64,000 nt of DNA, from NCBI RefSeq assembly GCF_018403765.1, contig NZ_BOVQ01000007.1, positions 1-64,000 on the forward strand, in the 5' to 3' direction. Positions within the stretch are counted from its first letter, which is position 1, and the number at the start of each line of letters is the position of its first letter. Made by a program: the position numbers and the translations under genes. Below the pieces are notes generated by a model. The model was not told the DNA's origin and searched no databases. It saw nothing but the letters and a program-made list of their open reading frames with translations. Below, one piece after another: positions 9,199 through 17,316 of the stretch. Source of the DNA: Lactococcus nasutitermitis (GTDB lineage: Bacteria; Bacillota; Bacilli; Lactobacillales; Streptococcaceae).

Positions 9199-9225
9199 AA
9201 AAATCAGCTTTTAGCTGATTTTTTT
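9195..9225. terminator. Bidirectional terminator between pip and msrA
   Basis: Hairpin arms AAATCAGCT/AGCTGATTT with A and T runs. It lies between convergent genes and overlaps the msrA 3' end. Confidence 0.85.
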
Positions 9226-9753
9226 GCTTTTACTGAGTTTACGTTTGATACGTTGAAAAGTGAGAAAACGTTGACGGGCTTTGTGAACTGCTTTGTAACG
9301 CTTGGGATTTTTCTTGTAGAAACCTTGATGGTAATCTTCGGCAAGCCAGAAAGTTTGTGTGTCTTCGATTGGAACGATGATTGGCTTGTTAAATTCGCTT
9401 TGGAGTTTTTCTTTACTGGCTTCGGCGATGTTTCGCTGATTTTCATTATCTACGAAAATGACTGGACGATAGCTGTCGCCACGGTCGAGAAACTGACCAT
9501 TTGGGTCGGTGGGGTCAATGAGGCTCCAATAGAGTTCGAGGAGTTCGCTGTAACTGATGATAGTATTGTCGAAAATGATTTCAACAGCTTCTACGTGGCC
9601 AGTATAATTGCCACATACTTGGTCATAAGTCGGATTGTCAACGTGTCCTCCAGTGTAGCCACTTGTGATAGATAGGATACCGGGACGTTCTTCAAATGGC
9701 TCTACCATGCACCAGAAACAGCCACCTGCAAATATTGCTTTTTCTTTGCTCAT
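9211..9753 (-). CDS. msrA: Peptide methionine-S-sulfoxide reductase MsrA
   Basis: MsrA repairs the S-epimer of methionine sulfoxide in proteins. The catalytic GCFWC motif (nucleophile Cys12), the GYTGGH turn and '[10 protein letters not shown]' are present. Length is 180 residues with a lysine-rich tail and no fused MsrB domain, so this is a stand-alone MsrA. Resolving cysteines near the C-terminus are not evident; the only other cysteines are Cys15 and Cys47. Its promoter (TATAAT on the minus strand near 9784) lies back to back with that of the immunity-like gene. Confidence 0.95.
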   Translation of the reverse strand: MSKEKAIFAGGCFWCMVEPFEERPGILSITSGYTGGHVDNPTYDQVCGNYTGHVEAVEIIFDNTIISYSELLELYWSLIDPTDPNGQFLDRGDSYRPVIFVDNENQRNIAEASKEKLQSEFNKPIIVPIEDTQTFWLAEDYHQGFYKKNPKRYKAVHKARQRFLTFQRIKRKLSKSKKIS

Positions 9754-9824
9754 TTTTTTGCCTATTCTTGTGATTTTTAATTTATTATAGCACAGAAAAT
9801 ATGGTTTTATGGTATTATTTATTT

Positions 9825-10091
9825 ATGAATACAGAGGAACTTGAAATTTTGAATAGGATTTATAATCTTATTCTTGACCGAGATGTGCGGGATTGGGAAC
9901 GTCATTTTTTGCTTGAGACGAAAAATAGGATTGAGGCTGGTGGACGAATGAAAACAGAGCTATCTAATTTGGAGGCAAACTTGCGTCCTCTTGCAATGCG
10001 ATTTAATCTGACACCGAAGATGGCTGATTTTTATAAGTCTTTGACAAGTTCTGGTTTATTTGGACGTGGTGCGGGAAAAATTCTTGAGTGA
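9825..10091 (+). CDS. Small helical protein, enterocin-A-immunity-like
   Basis: This 88-residue all-helical protein carries 'LNRIYNLILD', a long helix 'LETKNRIEAGGRM', then 'ELSNLEANLRPLAMRFNLTPKMADFYKSL'. The pattern resembles the EntA_Immun family of class IIa bacteriocin immunity proteins, four-helix bundles that protect the mannose PTS of producer or bystander cells. No bacteriocin gene or leader (GG motif) is nearby, so it would be an orphan immunity gene. The start at 9825 is preferred over 9801 because the family match begins there, although neither has a strong ribosome site. Other small helical proteins are possible. Confidence 0.55.
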   Translation: MNTEELEILNRIYNLILDRDVRDWERHFLLETKNRIEAGGRMKTELSNLEANLRPLAMRFNLTPKMADFYKSLTSSGLFGRGAGKILE

Positions 10092-10117
10092 AAATCAGCT
10101 GATTAGGCTGATTTTTT
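10091..10117. terminator. Bidirectional terminator, AATCAGC stem
   Basis: Arms AAAATCAGC/GCTGATTTT followed by T7 separate the convergent immunity-like and MFS genes. Confidence 0.8.
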
Positions 10118-11563
10118 TGTCCATGGGTCAATGATATTGACAATGAGAGCAAGGCAGAGAATGAGGGTACCGATGAGAGCTAATGAGTGTAAACCATTAA
10201 ACAAAACATGACGAAGTGGCGTAATCAGAGCATGTGGGAGATGCTTGACGGCTTCACTGTCGGAGATTTGATTGATAAGTGTGAAGTTGAATTTGTGATT
10301 TTTAGTGATGGCTGTCGAAAAAGTACGGTTAAGAGATACAGAAAGTCCAGAGAGGATAAGCGTTGTACCCAGTGTACGAATAAGTGCATTGAGTGCGGTG
10401 GCTGCACCGATGAGTTCTGAGGTGACGGACTCTTGGATACCGACTTGAAGTGTGGTAGAGCTTATACCTGTGGAAAATCCCAAAATACCTGCAATAAGTA
10501 AAAGAATTGAGAAACTTGCGACTTGTGGTGTGAGAAAGAGAATGATAGCTCCTAGAAGCATGAGAACGGAACCAGCGATGGTTAGACGTTTTTCACCGAT
10601 TTGTTGAGCAAGTCTGGTGGCGATTTGTGAGCCGATAACTAAGAAGATAGATGAGGGAATGAGGATAAGACCACCGATGAATGCTGTTTTTCCTAAAATA
10701 CCTTGTCCCCAAGTGGGAAGATAGTTAGAGTAAAATCCGAAAAATCCGTAGATGAGGAACATCAGGAGATTTTTGAACATATATGACTTTTCTTTAAAGA
10801 GGGTAAGTGGGACAATCGGGTCTTTTGCACGTTTTTCGATTTGCCAGAAGCTAGTGAGTAAAATGATGCTAAGAATAAATAAAATGAGAATGAGAGGTAG
10901 ATTTGGTTTTGCCGTGCCGAGAAATTGGAGAGCGAGCATGAGGCTGATGACACCAAGTGAGAGTGTACTTGTTCCTGCAAAATCAATAGGTTTTTTGTGG
11001 GCTTGAAAATCTGGATGGAAATTTCTGGCGACAGCGAGCATCATCAAGAGTCCAATGGGAATATTGATAAAAAATACCCAGCGCCAGCCAAGATTGTCAA
11101 CGATAAGTCCGCCTATAATGGGGGCAATAACGGCTGAGAGAGAGTAAGCTGAAATCGCATTTCCTGTGGCACGGCGTCTCTTTTCAGTATTTAGTAGAAT
11201 ACCGTAGATGACAAATGGAAGTTGTTGCATAGCTCCTGCGCCGATTCCCATGATAAGGCGGGCGATAATGAGCATGGGCATATTTACTGAAAGTCCTTCG
11301 AGAGCTGAGGCGAGGGTAAAAAGTGCGGTACCTATGAGGAAGAGACGTTTGTAGCCGAAGCGCTCGGAGAGTTTTGTCCAAATCGGAGCTGAAACGGACA
11401 TCATTAACATATAAATCGTGATGACCCAGCTCATGAGTGAAATACCGTGAAGTTGTGCCATCATTGATGGAAGTGCGGTTGCCAAAATGGTGCCTTCGAG
11501 TCCAACCATGATATTGGAAAATAGAAAGGCGGTGAGTGAATGGTTGAGTTGTTTATCGTTCAA
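10103..11563 (-). CDS. MFS multidrug exporter, DHA2 (14-helix) type
   Basis: The 486-residue protein has the length and helix pattern of 14-TMS drug:H+ antiporters (EmrB/QacA type). Motif C-like 'GLIVDNLGWRWVFFINIPIG' and the motif A region 'WTKLSERFGYKRLFLIG' are visible. It likely exports lipophilic or cationic drugs; specificity cannot be read. It is divergent from a MerR regulator, and its promoter (11626-11656) has the 19-bp spacer typical of MerR activation, so expression is probably induced by a MerR ligand. Confidence 0.92.
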   Translation of the reverse strand: MNDKQLNHSLTAFLFSNIMVGLEGTILATALPSMMAQLHGISLMSWVITIYMLMMSVSAPIWTKLSERFGYKRLFLIGTALFTLASALEGLSVNMPMLIIARLIMGIGAGAMQQLPFVIYGILLNTEKRRRATGNAISAYSLSAVIAPIIGGLIVDNLGWRWVFFINIPIGLLMMLAVARNFHPDFQAHKKPIDFAGTSTLSLGVISLMLALQFLGTAKPNLPLILILFILSIILLTSFWQIEKRAKDPIVPLTLFKEKSYMFKNLLMFLIYGFFGFYSNYLPTWGQGILGKTAFIGGLILIPSSIFLVIGSQIATRLAQQIGEKRLTIAGSVLMLLGAIILFLTPQVASFSILLLIAGILGFSTGISSTTLQVGIQESVTSELIGAATALNALIRTLGTTLILSGLSVSLNRTFSTAITKNHKFNFTLINQISDSEAVKHLPHALITPLRHVLFNGLHSLALIGTLILCLALIVNIIDPWTKKSA

Positions 11564-11625
11564 TGTTTTCTCCTTGTGAAATATTTTTTTGTTTGAGTTG
11601 TTTGGATTTTTTTAGTACAATATGA

Positions 11626-11656
11626 ATTATACATTGTTAGAGTTACTCTAAGTCAA
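11626..11656 (-). promoter_or_regulatory. MerR-type promoter with 19-bp spacer for the MFS exporter
   Basis: On the minus strand TTGACT (11651-11656) and TATAAT (11626-11631) are separated by exactly 19 bp, and the spacer contains the perfect inverted repeat TTAGAGT-T-ACTCTAA (11637-11651). Over-long spacers with a central dyad are the hallmark of MerR-activated promoters, which are twisted into an active form on ligand binding. Confidence 0.85.
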
Positions 11657-11711
11657 GGGAAAAGATTGAACTTGCGAATTTATTTTAAAAAAATAGAAAA
11701 TGAGGTGTGTG

Positions 11712-12104
11712 ATGGTTAGTATTGCTCAGGTGGTGGAGAAAACGAGAACTTCGGCTTATACTTTGCGTTATTATGAAAAGGAGGGATTGGTGACAGTGCC
11801 ACGCAATCAGGCGGGAGTTCGTGTTTATGATGAGGCGGCTTTACGACGTGTTTATGCGATTTTGCATTATCGACGGGCAGGAATTCCGTTGGCAAAAATC
11901 AAGGAGATTTTGAATACGCCTGATTCGGATGAGTTTCATTTGGCAATATTGCGGGAGCGTAAGGCAAAGTTGGAAGAGGAACTTGCAGAAATGCAGGAAA
12001 CTTTGGATTATCTGGATTACAAGATTGGGGTGCATGAGGGGCGCAAACCAGAGAATATCAGTATGGAGGAGTGGATTGAGCAGTGGAAAGGGATTGCTGA
12101 GTAG
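11712..12104 (+). CDS. MerR family transcriptional regulator
   Basis: The 130-residue protein has the MerR winged helix: 'SIAQVVEKTRTSAYTLRYYEKEGLV' and 'RVYDEAALRRVYAILHYRRAGIPLAKIKEIL', then a long dimerisation helix and a short C-terminal tail without cysteine clusters, so it is not a metal sensor of the classic type. The ATG at 11712 is preferred to 11700: GAGG at 11702-11705 fits, and the domain starts there. It is divergent from the MFS exporter and shares the 11626-11656 control region. Confidence 0.9.
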   Translation: MVSIAQVVEKTRTSAYTLRYYEKEGLVTVPRNQAGVRVYDEAALRRVYAILHYRRAGIPLAKIKEILNTPDSDEFHLAILRERKAKLEEELAEMQETLDYLDYKIGVHEGRKPENISMEEWIEQWKGIAE

Positions 12105-12111
12105 TTTATTT

Positions 12112-12133
12112 TTTTTGACAGTTCTGTCAAAAA
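12112..12133. repeat. Dispersed palindrome (TTGACAG-family) after the MerR gene
   Basis: Copy of the dispersed palindrome with centre GTTC. It lies 7 bp after the MerR stop and could also act as a terminator. Confidence 0.8.
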
Positions 12134-12151
12134 ATATTTTTTCAAAAAGGA

Positions 12152-12180
12152 CTGACAAATTTTCATTTTTGTTGTATAAT
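12152..12180 (+). promoter_or_regulatory. Promoter of the DUF2798 gene
   Basis: CTGACA (12152-12157), 17 bp, TATAAT (12175-12180); the leader to the ATG is about 90 nt. Confidence 0.6.
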
Positions 12181-12272
12181 GAATACGTAACGTTTTGCGC
12201 GTATAAACATTTGAACCAGCGCTTGGATAATTTTGTCCAATGCGTTTTTATATACTCAAAGGGAGAATGCTT

Positions 12273-12800
12273 ATGCAAACAAACACTCAGGTGGTTACTG
12301 ACCATCACAAATTTCACACTCATCTACCACGTAATGGTCGTGAGGGAATCTTTTTCTTTCTGATTATTTCGGTGATTTCGGTCAATCTGATTGCACCTGT
12401 CATTACATTTTCAGAAATCGGTGCCAGCTGGGCAACTTACCGCTCGCTCTTGCCACTCTTGCCATTTATTTGGTTGGGTTGTGCATTTTCATTTCTAATG
12501 ACGGATAAAATTGCTGGAAAAATGGCACAAAGATTAACCCATAAGGGAGATAGTTTTCGGGCGACCATCACAATCACTGTGCTCTGCAATGTTCTTTTGA
12601 TGTCAATTTTAATGACAGTTATCGGTACTTGGATTGGTACCAAGCAGATTTCTCTTTCACCAATTGTTCATTTTTTTGCTAAATGGCCACGCAATTTTAT
12701 GATTTCATTGATTGTTGAATCACTGGTTGCACAGCCAATTGCACGCTATATCATCTCACGTGTTCATTTTCAGGCAGATAAAGAGCGGAAAACTTTTTGA
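12273..12800 (+). CDS. DUF2798-like membrane protein, two tandem units
   Basis: The 175-residue protein has four predicted helices arranged as two similar pairs: 'GIFFFLIISVISVNLIAPV'/'LLPLLPFIWLGCAFSFLM' and 'ATITITVLCNVLLMSILM'/'NFMISLIVESLVAQPIA'. Each unit ends with a 'P.A/P.AR' pattern, matching tandem DUF2798 domains. Function is unknown. ATG 12273 is chosen for GGGAG at 12261-12265 (7-nt spacing); 12267 is an alternative. The stop codon TGA at 12798-12800 lies inside a dispersed palindrome copy, so that repeat has defined the protein's C-terminus. Confidence 0.75.
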   Translation: MQTNTQVVTDHHKFHTHLPRNGREGIFFFLIISVISVNLIAPVITFSEIGASWATYRSLLPLLPFIWLGCAFSFLMTDKIAGKMAQRLTHKGDSFRATITITVLCNVLLMSILMTVIGTWIGTKQISLSPIVHFFAKWPRNFMISLIVESLVAQPIARYIISRVHFQADKERKTF

Positions 12801-12815
12801 CAGAACTGTCAAAAA
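12794..12815. repeat. Dispersed palindrome supplying the stop codon of the DUF2798 gene
   Basis: Copy with centre GAAC. The TGA in TTTTTGACAG is read in frame as the stop of the preceding gene. Confidence 0.85.
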
Positions 12816-12846
12816 ATATTTTTGATAATTTTTGTGAAAAAATTGA

Positions 12847-12876
12847 TTTGACAAAGCTGTCAAAAACTGATATACT
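12847..12876 (+). promoter_or_regulatory. rpsU promoter whose -35 box is part of a dispersed palindrome
   Basis: TTGACA (12848-12853) belongs to palindrome copy 12847-12866. It is followed after exactly 17 bp by TATACT (12871-12876), a near-consensus sigma-A promoter for rpsU. Confidence 0.75.
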
Positions 12877-12926
12877 ATGGAAAGTGTCTGTTTGACATAA
12901 TCAGAAACAGGAATGGGGTGAAATGA

Positions 12927-13103
12927 ATGTCAAAAACTGTTGTACGTAAAAACGAATCGCTTGACGACGCACTCCGCCGCTTCAAACGTGCCGTAACAAA
13001 AGCTGGAACTCTTCAAGAACTCCGCAAACGTGAACACTATGAGAAACCATCTGTAAAAGCAAAACGCAAATCAGAAGCTGCTCGTAAACGTAAAAAATAT
13101 TAA
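12927..13103 (+). CDS. rpsU: 30S ribosomal protein S21
   Basis: This 58-residue basic protein reads [20 protein letters not shown] and ends in [13 protein letters not shown], the bS21 signature. bS21 sits on the platform of the 30S subunit near the anti-Shine-Dalgarno helix and assists initiation. GGGGTG lies at 12915-12920. The gene is monocistronic here, flanked on both sides by palindrome copies, one of which provides the promoter -35 box. Confidence 0.95.
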   Translation: MSKTVVRKNESLDDALRRFKRAVTKAGTLQELRKREHYEKPSVKAKRKSEAARKRKKY

Positions 13104-13149
13104 TTTTTGATAAAAGTATTGAGAAATCAGTGCTTTTTGTTTTACAATT

Positions 13150-13310
13150 TTTTTGACAAAACTGTCAAAAAAGTTTTTGGCTGATATTTTGATTTTGACA
13201 AGTCTGTCAAAACATATTGGTATCTCCGCTACACTCTGCTGTCCATTCTAAAGTCACAAGCTGAACTGGCAAGTGAGCAAAGCTCACAACGACTTGTCCT
13301 ATATCAAAAA
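13150..13310. repeat. Palindrome copy plus composite element D upstream of pgk
   Basis: A simple palindrome (13150-13171) is followed by a second one (13193-13214) that opens a longer element ending in ATATCAAAAA at 13310. The longer part contains the module GTGAGC-AAA-GCTCAC near 13273-13287 and 'GTATCTCCGCT...ACTGGCAAGTGAGC', shared with the element at 42712-42848. The rest of the stretch up to pgk holds only the pgk promoter. Confidence 0.75.
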
Positions 13311-13337
13311 TTATTTTGCCAATATTTGCTGAAATTG

Positions 13338-13346
13338 TGATATAAT
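13338..13346 (+). promoter_or_regulatory. pgk extended -10 promoter
   Basis: TGATATAAT, an extended -10 element 72 bp before the pgk ATG. Confidence 0.6.
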
Positions 13347-13417
13347 TATCTTATCAAAAATGAATTGAGTAAAAGTCATTTACTCAATATCTTAAATAAA
13401 TAGGAGATTTTCATATT

Positions 13418-14614
13418 ATGGCAAAATTGACTGTTAAAGACGTTGAACTTAAAGGTAAAAAAGTCCTCGTTCGTGTGGACTTCAACGTTCCTGTAAAAGA
13501 CGGTGTTATCACAAATGATAACCGTATCAATGCAGCACTTCCAACTATCAAGTACATCCTTGAAAATGGTGGACGTGCCGTTCTCTTTTCTCACCTCGGA
13601 CGTGTTAAAACAGAAGAAGACAAAGCTGGCAAATCACTCGCTCCAGTTGCAAAAGCTCTTTCTGAAAAACTTGGACAAGAAGTTGTTTTCCCAGGAGTTA
13701 CTCGTGGCGAAAAGCTTGAAACAGCGATTAACACACTCAAAGACGGCGAAATCTTGCTCGTTGAAAACACACGTTTTGAAGACATCGACGGCAAAAAAGA
13801 GTCTAAAAATGACCCAGAACTTGGTAAATATTGGGCATCACTTGGCGAAGGCATCTTTGTCAATGACGCATTTGGTACAGCTCACCGCGCACACGCTTCA
13901 AACGTTGGTATCTCTGCAAACGTCGAAAAAGCTGTCGCTGGTTTCCTTCTTGAAAATGAAATCGCCTATATCCAAGAAGCCGTTGAAAGCCCAGTTCGTC
14001 CATTTGTAGCCATTCTTGGTGGCTCAAAAGTATCTGATAAAATCGGTGTTATCGAAAACTTGCTTGCAAAAGCAGATAAAGTTATCATCGGTGGCGGCAT
14101 GGCTTATACCTTCCTCAAAGCGCAAGGCTACGAAATCGGTACATCACTTGTTGAAGATGATAAACTTGACCTTGCAAAAGGTTTGCTTGAAAAAGCAAAT
14201 GGAAAGCTCGTTCTTCCACTTGACCATAAAGTAGCAAACGCATTTGCTGACTATACAGAAGTCAAAGAAACAGCAGATGAAAACATTCCTGCAGGCTTCA
14301 TGGGACTTGACGTAGCAACAAAAACAATCGCTGACTACTCAACTCAACTTGAAGGTGCAAAAACAGTCGTTTGGAATGGCCCAGTTGGTGTCTTTGAAAA
14401 TCCAGACTTCCAAGCAGGAACAATCGGCTTGATGGAAGCTATCGTTAAACAACCTGATGTGAAATCAATCATCGGTGGTGGCGACTCAGCTGCAGCAGCG
14501 ATTAACCTTGGCTACGCAGACAAATTCTCATGGATTTCAACTGGTGGTGGCGCATCTATGGAACTCCTCGAAGGTAAAGTTCTTCCAGGCTTAGCAGCTT
14601 TGACTGATAAATAA
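13418..14614 (+). CDS. pgk: Phosphoglycerate kinase
   Basis: The 398-residue glycolytic enzyme transfers phosphate from 1,3-bisphosphoglycerate to ADP. The signature '[17 protein letters not shown]', the '[12 protein letters not shown]' segment, '[15 protein letters not shown]' and the C-terminal 'GGGDSAAA' nucleotide loop are present. AGGAG is 12 bp before the ATG. Codon use is strongly biased (AAA, GTT, CTT, GAA), as expected of a highly expressed gene. It has its own extended -10 promoter and terminator. Confidence 0.98.
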   Translation: MAKLTVKDVELKGKKVLVRVDFNVPVKDGVITNDNRINAALPTIKYILENGGRAVLFSHLGRVKTEEDKAGKSLAPVAKALSEKLGQEVVFPGVTRGEKLETAINTLKDGEILLVENTRFEDIDGKKESKNDPELGKYWASLGEGIFVNDAFGTAHRAHASNVGISANVEKAVAGFLLENEIAYIQEAVESPVRPFVAILGGSKVSDKIGVIENLLAKADKVIIGGGMAYTFLKAQGYEIGTSLVEDDKLDLAKGLLEKANGKLVLPLDHKVANAFADYTEVKETADENIPAGFMGLDVATKTIADYSTQLEGAKTVVWNGPVGVFENPDFQAGTIGLMEAIVKQPDVKSIIGGGDSAAAAINLGYADKFSWISTGGGASMELLEGKVLPGLAALTDK

Positions 14615-14627
14615 TAAGATTAAATTG

Positions 14628-14654
14628 AAAATGACCTTGATGGGTCATTTTTTT
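14628..14654 (+). terminator. pgk terminator
   Basis: Arms AAAATGACC/GGTCATTTT with T7. Confidence 0.9.
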
Positions 14655-14711
14655 ATATTGAAGTGCTATAATAGAAATGTAGTAAATAGAATATTTTTTG
14701 GAGATATTATT

Positions 14712-15684
14712 ATGAAAAGAAGAACTTTATTATCCATCGCCATGGGGATCAGTTTATTGGGCGGTATGCTTTACACACAAAGTACACCGACAGCGAGTGC
14801 GACAAGTGTCACGGTTGGGAATACTCAGCGTCAGAAAGTGAATGCAAGCAATTTTTCTTGGGTAGGACCTATCGGGGAATTTGCGCCGACTTTTAATGTT
14901 AATGCGACACCAACATCGCTTGCCGTAGGGGCTTCGGGAAATCTTGATGTCTATGTACAACCTATAAAATATATGAACTTCGGACCTGCGAACTATACTT
15001 ATGACTTTGCTGGAATGATTGGTTATCAGTCGAGTGACTCTACAGTTTTAAAAGTAGATAGTAAGGGAGATTTTACAGCGCTGAAAGCTGGTACGGTGAC
15101 ATTGACATTTACAGCGATGCTTTCAAAAAGTTTGTTGGCTCAGATGCAGGCGGATTGTGGTGAAGTACGGAGTTGGACGGATATGGCTGCTCTACCAGTG
15201 AACAATCAGATACAGGTCAAGGTAGTTGCTGGTTCAGAGATTGTCGTTTATCCTGCACTGTCATCTTTCTCTCATGTATCGGCTGTACAATCCAAACTCT
15301 GGTGAGCATTTCTATACGGCGAGTAGTTATGAAGCCAATCATCTTGTAGCACTTGGTTGGCGAAATGAAGGGAATGCTTGGCTATCACCTAGAATATCAG
15401 CTTTGCCAGTTTATCGCTTGTATAATCCAAATGCTGGACTGCATTATTACACAACAAGCACTTATGAACTTAATCAGCTGGTAAAAGCTGGTTGGCATAA
15501 TGAGGGAATTGGTTGGTATTCGGACACAACAAAAGAGCTTCCAGTTTATGTGCAGTACAATCCAAATAGTGGTCAACATAACTATACAACAAGTAGCTAT
15601 GAGCGCGATAGTCTAGTAAAGGGAGGTTGGAAAAATCAGGGAATTGCTTGGTACGCGGAGAAATATACTGAACAGATAAGCTAA
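14712..15684 (+). pseudogene. Frameshifted secreted Ig-like/DUF5648 protein
   Basis: The first frame (14712-15305) encodes a signal peptide ending ASA, then an Ig-like (BIG-type) domain with 'SSDSTVLKVDSKGDFTALKAGTVTLTF', and loses sense at 'ALSSFSHV'. From about 15274 the +1 frame continues with three DUF5648 repeats (YRLYNPNSGEHFYTAS and relatives) to the stop at 15684. The two parts together make a normal secreted protein of about 320 residues, so one extra base around 15255-15274 has broken it. The options are a recent pseudogene, a sequencing error or a translated frameshift. No clear slippery heptamer or downstream pseudoknot is evident. It shares repeats with the protein at 2460-3578. 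Confidence 0.75.
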
Positions 15685-15687
15685 GTG

Positions 15688-15714
15688 AAAAAGGCGACTT
15701 TATACGCCTTTTTT
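15688..15714 (+). terminator. Terminator after the DUF5648 gene
   Basis: Arms AAAAAGGCG/CGCCTTTTT, loop ACTTTATA, T-rich tail. Confidence 0.85.
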
Positions 15715-15783
15715 GTATATATAGGGAATGAAAATAATTGGGACATCACAAGTGGTATGATATTTATGTGCTTTTATTCAAAA

Positions 15784-17301
15784 TCACAACTGTGCAGCAT
15801 CAAAAGAAGCAGCAATTCCCAATGAATTGGCAATAAGTTCGGAAGCAATCTTTTCTACCAACTCGGAGAGATTGTAATCACTATCTAAAAAGGGAACAAG
15901 TTTACGAAGCGTGCTGTAGAGTTGTTGAGAACCAATTCCCAAAGGTTTGACCTTGCGCAAATCAATCGCTTGTGCGGCGGATAAACCTTCAATCGCCAAG
16001 ATATAGTTAAAATAAGACAAAATCTGCGAAGTTTTCGATAAAACAAGCAGTAGATTGGTCGCATAATCTTCAATACCTGAAGAAATCGGATAAAAATTAT
16101 TTGCTGTTGTATTTGTTAGGTCATTGATTTGAACTTCCAAGCGTGCAGCGGTTTTTTGCAAGGTTTGAAATCCCAGCATTTGCTCATTTGCAGCTAAAAA
16201 ACGAGGTAAATCTGTGAAATTAGAGTCGCCGAGCTTGATAATGCGGAAAACACTCATACGCGCGAGCTGCGAAAGTGATGTATTGACCATTTCCAAAGCT
16301 AAAGCACTTGATGTTGTATCATAATAGCAAGTGGATAGGATTTCTTCACGTTCCAAGTCAACATAAGGATTTTCATCAGAAATTGTCAGATGTGTGCTAA
16401 CAATCTGTGATAGATAATCAAGTGCATCATATAGACTTGCTGCAACACTGGGAAAATTTCTAAAAGATAGCGGGTCTTGCATACTTTTACGGTAATGGTT
16501 ATCTATCAGATACGAACCGGTAAGATTTGCCAAAATCTTCTCAGCAACTTGCAGATAACCACTATTTTCCGGTGCGCTTTTACGATAGCAGAGAAAAGGG
16601 GTGACGTTGCCATCAATAGCTTCCAGAGTTAAAGAATAAATAAGCTCCATATTTGCCAAAAGACGTTCTGTTTCATCAATTACAAAGATAGATAAGGCTT
16701 GTGAATAAGCATTTGAGGAGACAATAGAAAGTCCATCTTTTGGCCCCAGCACAGTCGCTATAAGTTTTTCTTGCTCAAAGACTTGTTTGGTTGCTTGGAT
16801 TTTTCCTTGGTAATAAACTTCTCCTTCACCGATGAGGACTAAACCAAGAAAAGCAAGTGTCCCCAAATCAGACTCACCAATCGAAGAAGTTGCCTTCATC
16901 ACAGGTGTAATCTGACGATTGAGCATTTCCAACATCAACAGGATAATTTCCAATGACACACCAGAATTTCCACGTAAAAATGAATTGAGTTTAATAAGTA
17001 AAGTGGCACGTGCTTGGATTTCAGAGACAGGTGCACCAATCGCAACGAGATGAGAATAAATCAGATTACGATTGAATTTTTCAATCGCATCTATCGAAAT
17101 CAGCTGGTCTTTATTTTGTCCGACACCAGTATTTAAACCGTATATTTTTTCTGTACCTTGCGCTTTTTTTAGGACAATCTGTCGTGCTTTTTTTGCACGC
17201 TGGAGTGCTGTGCTATCAATTTCAAGTTTCAGATTTTCACGAACGATGCGTAAAACCTCGCGTGGTTTCAGGTCAAAGCCAGTTAGAGTGAATGTTTGCA
17301 T
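15784..17301 (-). CDS. Ergothionase-like member of the aromatic amino acid lyase family (no MIO triad)
   Basis: The 505-residue protein is homologous to histidine ammonia-lyase: 'YGLNTGVGQNKDQ' with the catalytic-loop Tyr54, 'GEGEVYYQGK', 'QDPLSFRN' and 'SSGIEDYATN'. In true HAL the residues Ala-Ser-Gly (142-144) cyclise to the MIO electrophile. Here the region is SSIGESDLGTLA (G142-E-S-D145), which cannot form MIO, and the position of HAL Asn195 is Ser195 in 'GLSIVSSNA'. Ergothionases are known MIO-independent members that eliminate trimethylamine from ergothioneine, whose betaine leaving group needs no MIO. The neighbours, a DUF917 protein 15 bp upstream and a divergent urocanase homologue, match ergothioneine catabolism. 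A histidine ammonia-lyase is less likely. Confidence 0.72.
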   Translation of the reverse strand: MQTFTLTGFDLKPREVLRIVRENLKLEIDSTALQRAKKARQIVLKKAQGTEKIYGLNTGVGQNKDQLISIDAIEKFNRNLIYSHLVAIGAPVSEIQARATLLIKLNSFLRGNSGVSLEIILLMLEMLNRQITPVMKATSSIGESDLGTLAFLGLVLIGEGEVYYQGKIQATKQVFEQEKLIATVLGPKDGLSIVSSNAYSQALSIFVIDETERLLANMELIYSLTLEAIDGNVTPFLCYRKSAPENSGYLQVAEKILANLTGSYLIDNHYRKSMQDPLSFRNFPSVAASLYDALDYLSQIVSTHLTISDENPYVDLEREEILSTCYYDTTSSALALEMVNTSLSQLARMSVFRIIKLGDSNFTDLPRFLAANEQMLGFQTLQKTAARLEVQINDLTNTTANNFYPISSGIEDYATNLLLVLSKTSQILSYFNYILAIEGLSAAQAIDLRKVKPLGIGSQQLYSTLRKLVPFLDSDYNLSELVEKIASELIANSLGIAASFDAAQL

Positions 17302-17316
17302 GGCTTACCTCAGTTT

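Noticed and set aside
9825-10091. A complete bacteriocin locus around the immunity-like gene
   Set aside because: No double-glycine leader peptide, ABC peptidase transporter or second immunity gene is nearby.
14625-14711. Earlier start for the frameshifted DUF5648 gene at 14625
   Set aside because: It would run through the pgk terminator; the signal peptide begins at 14712.
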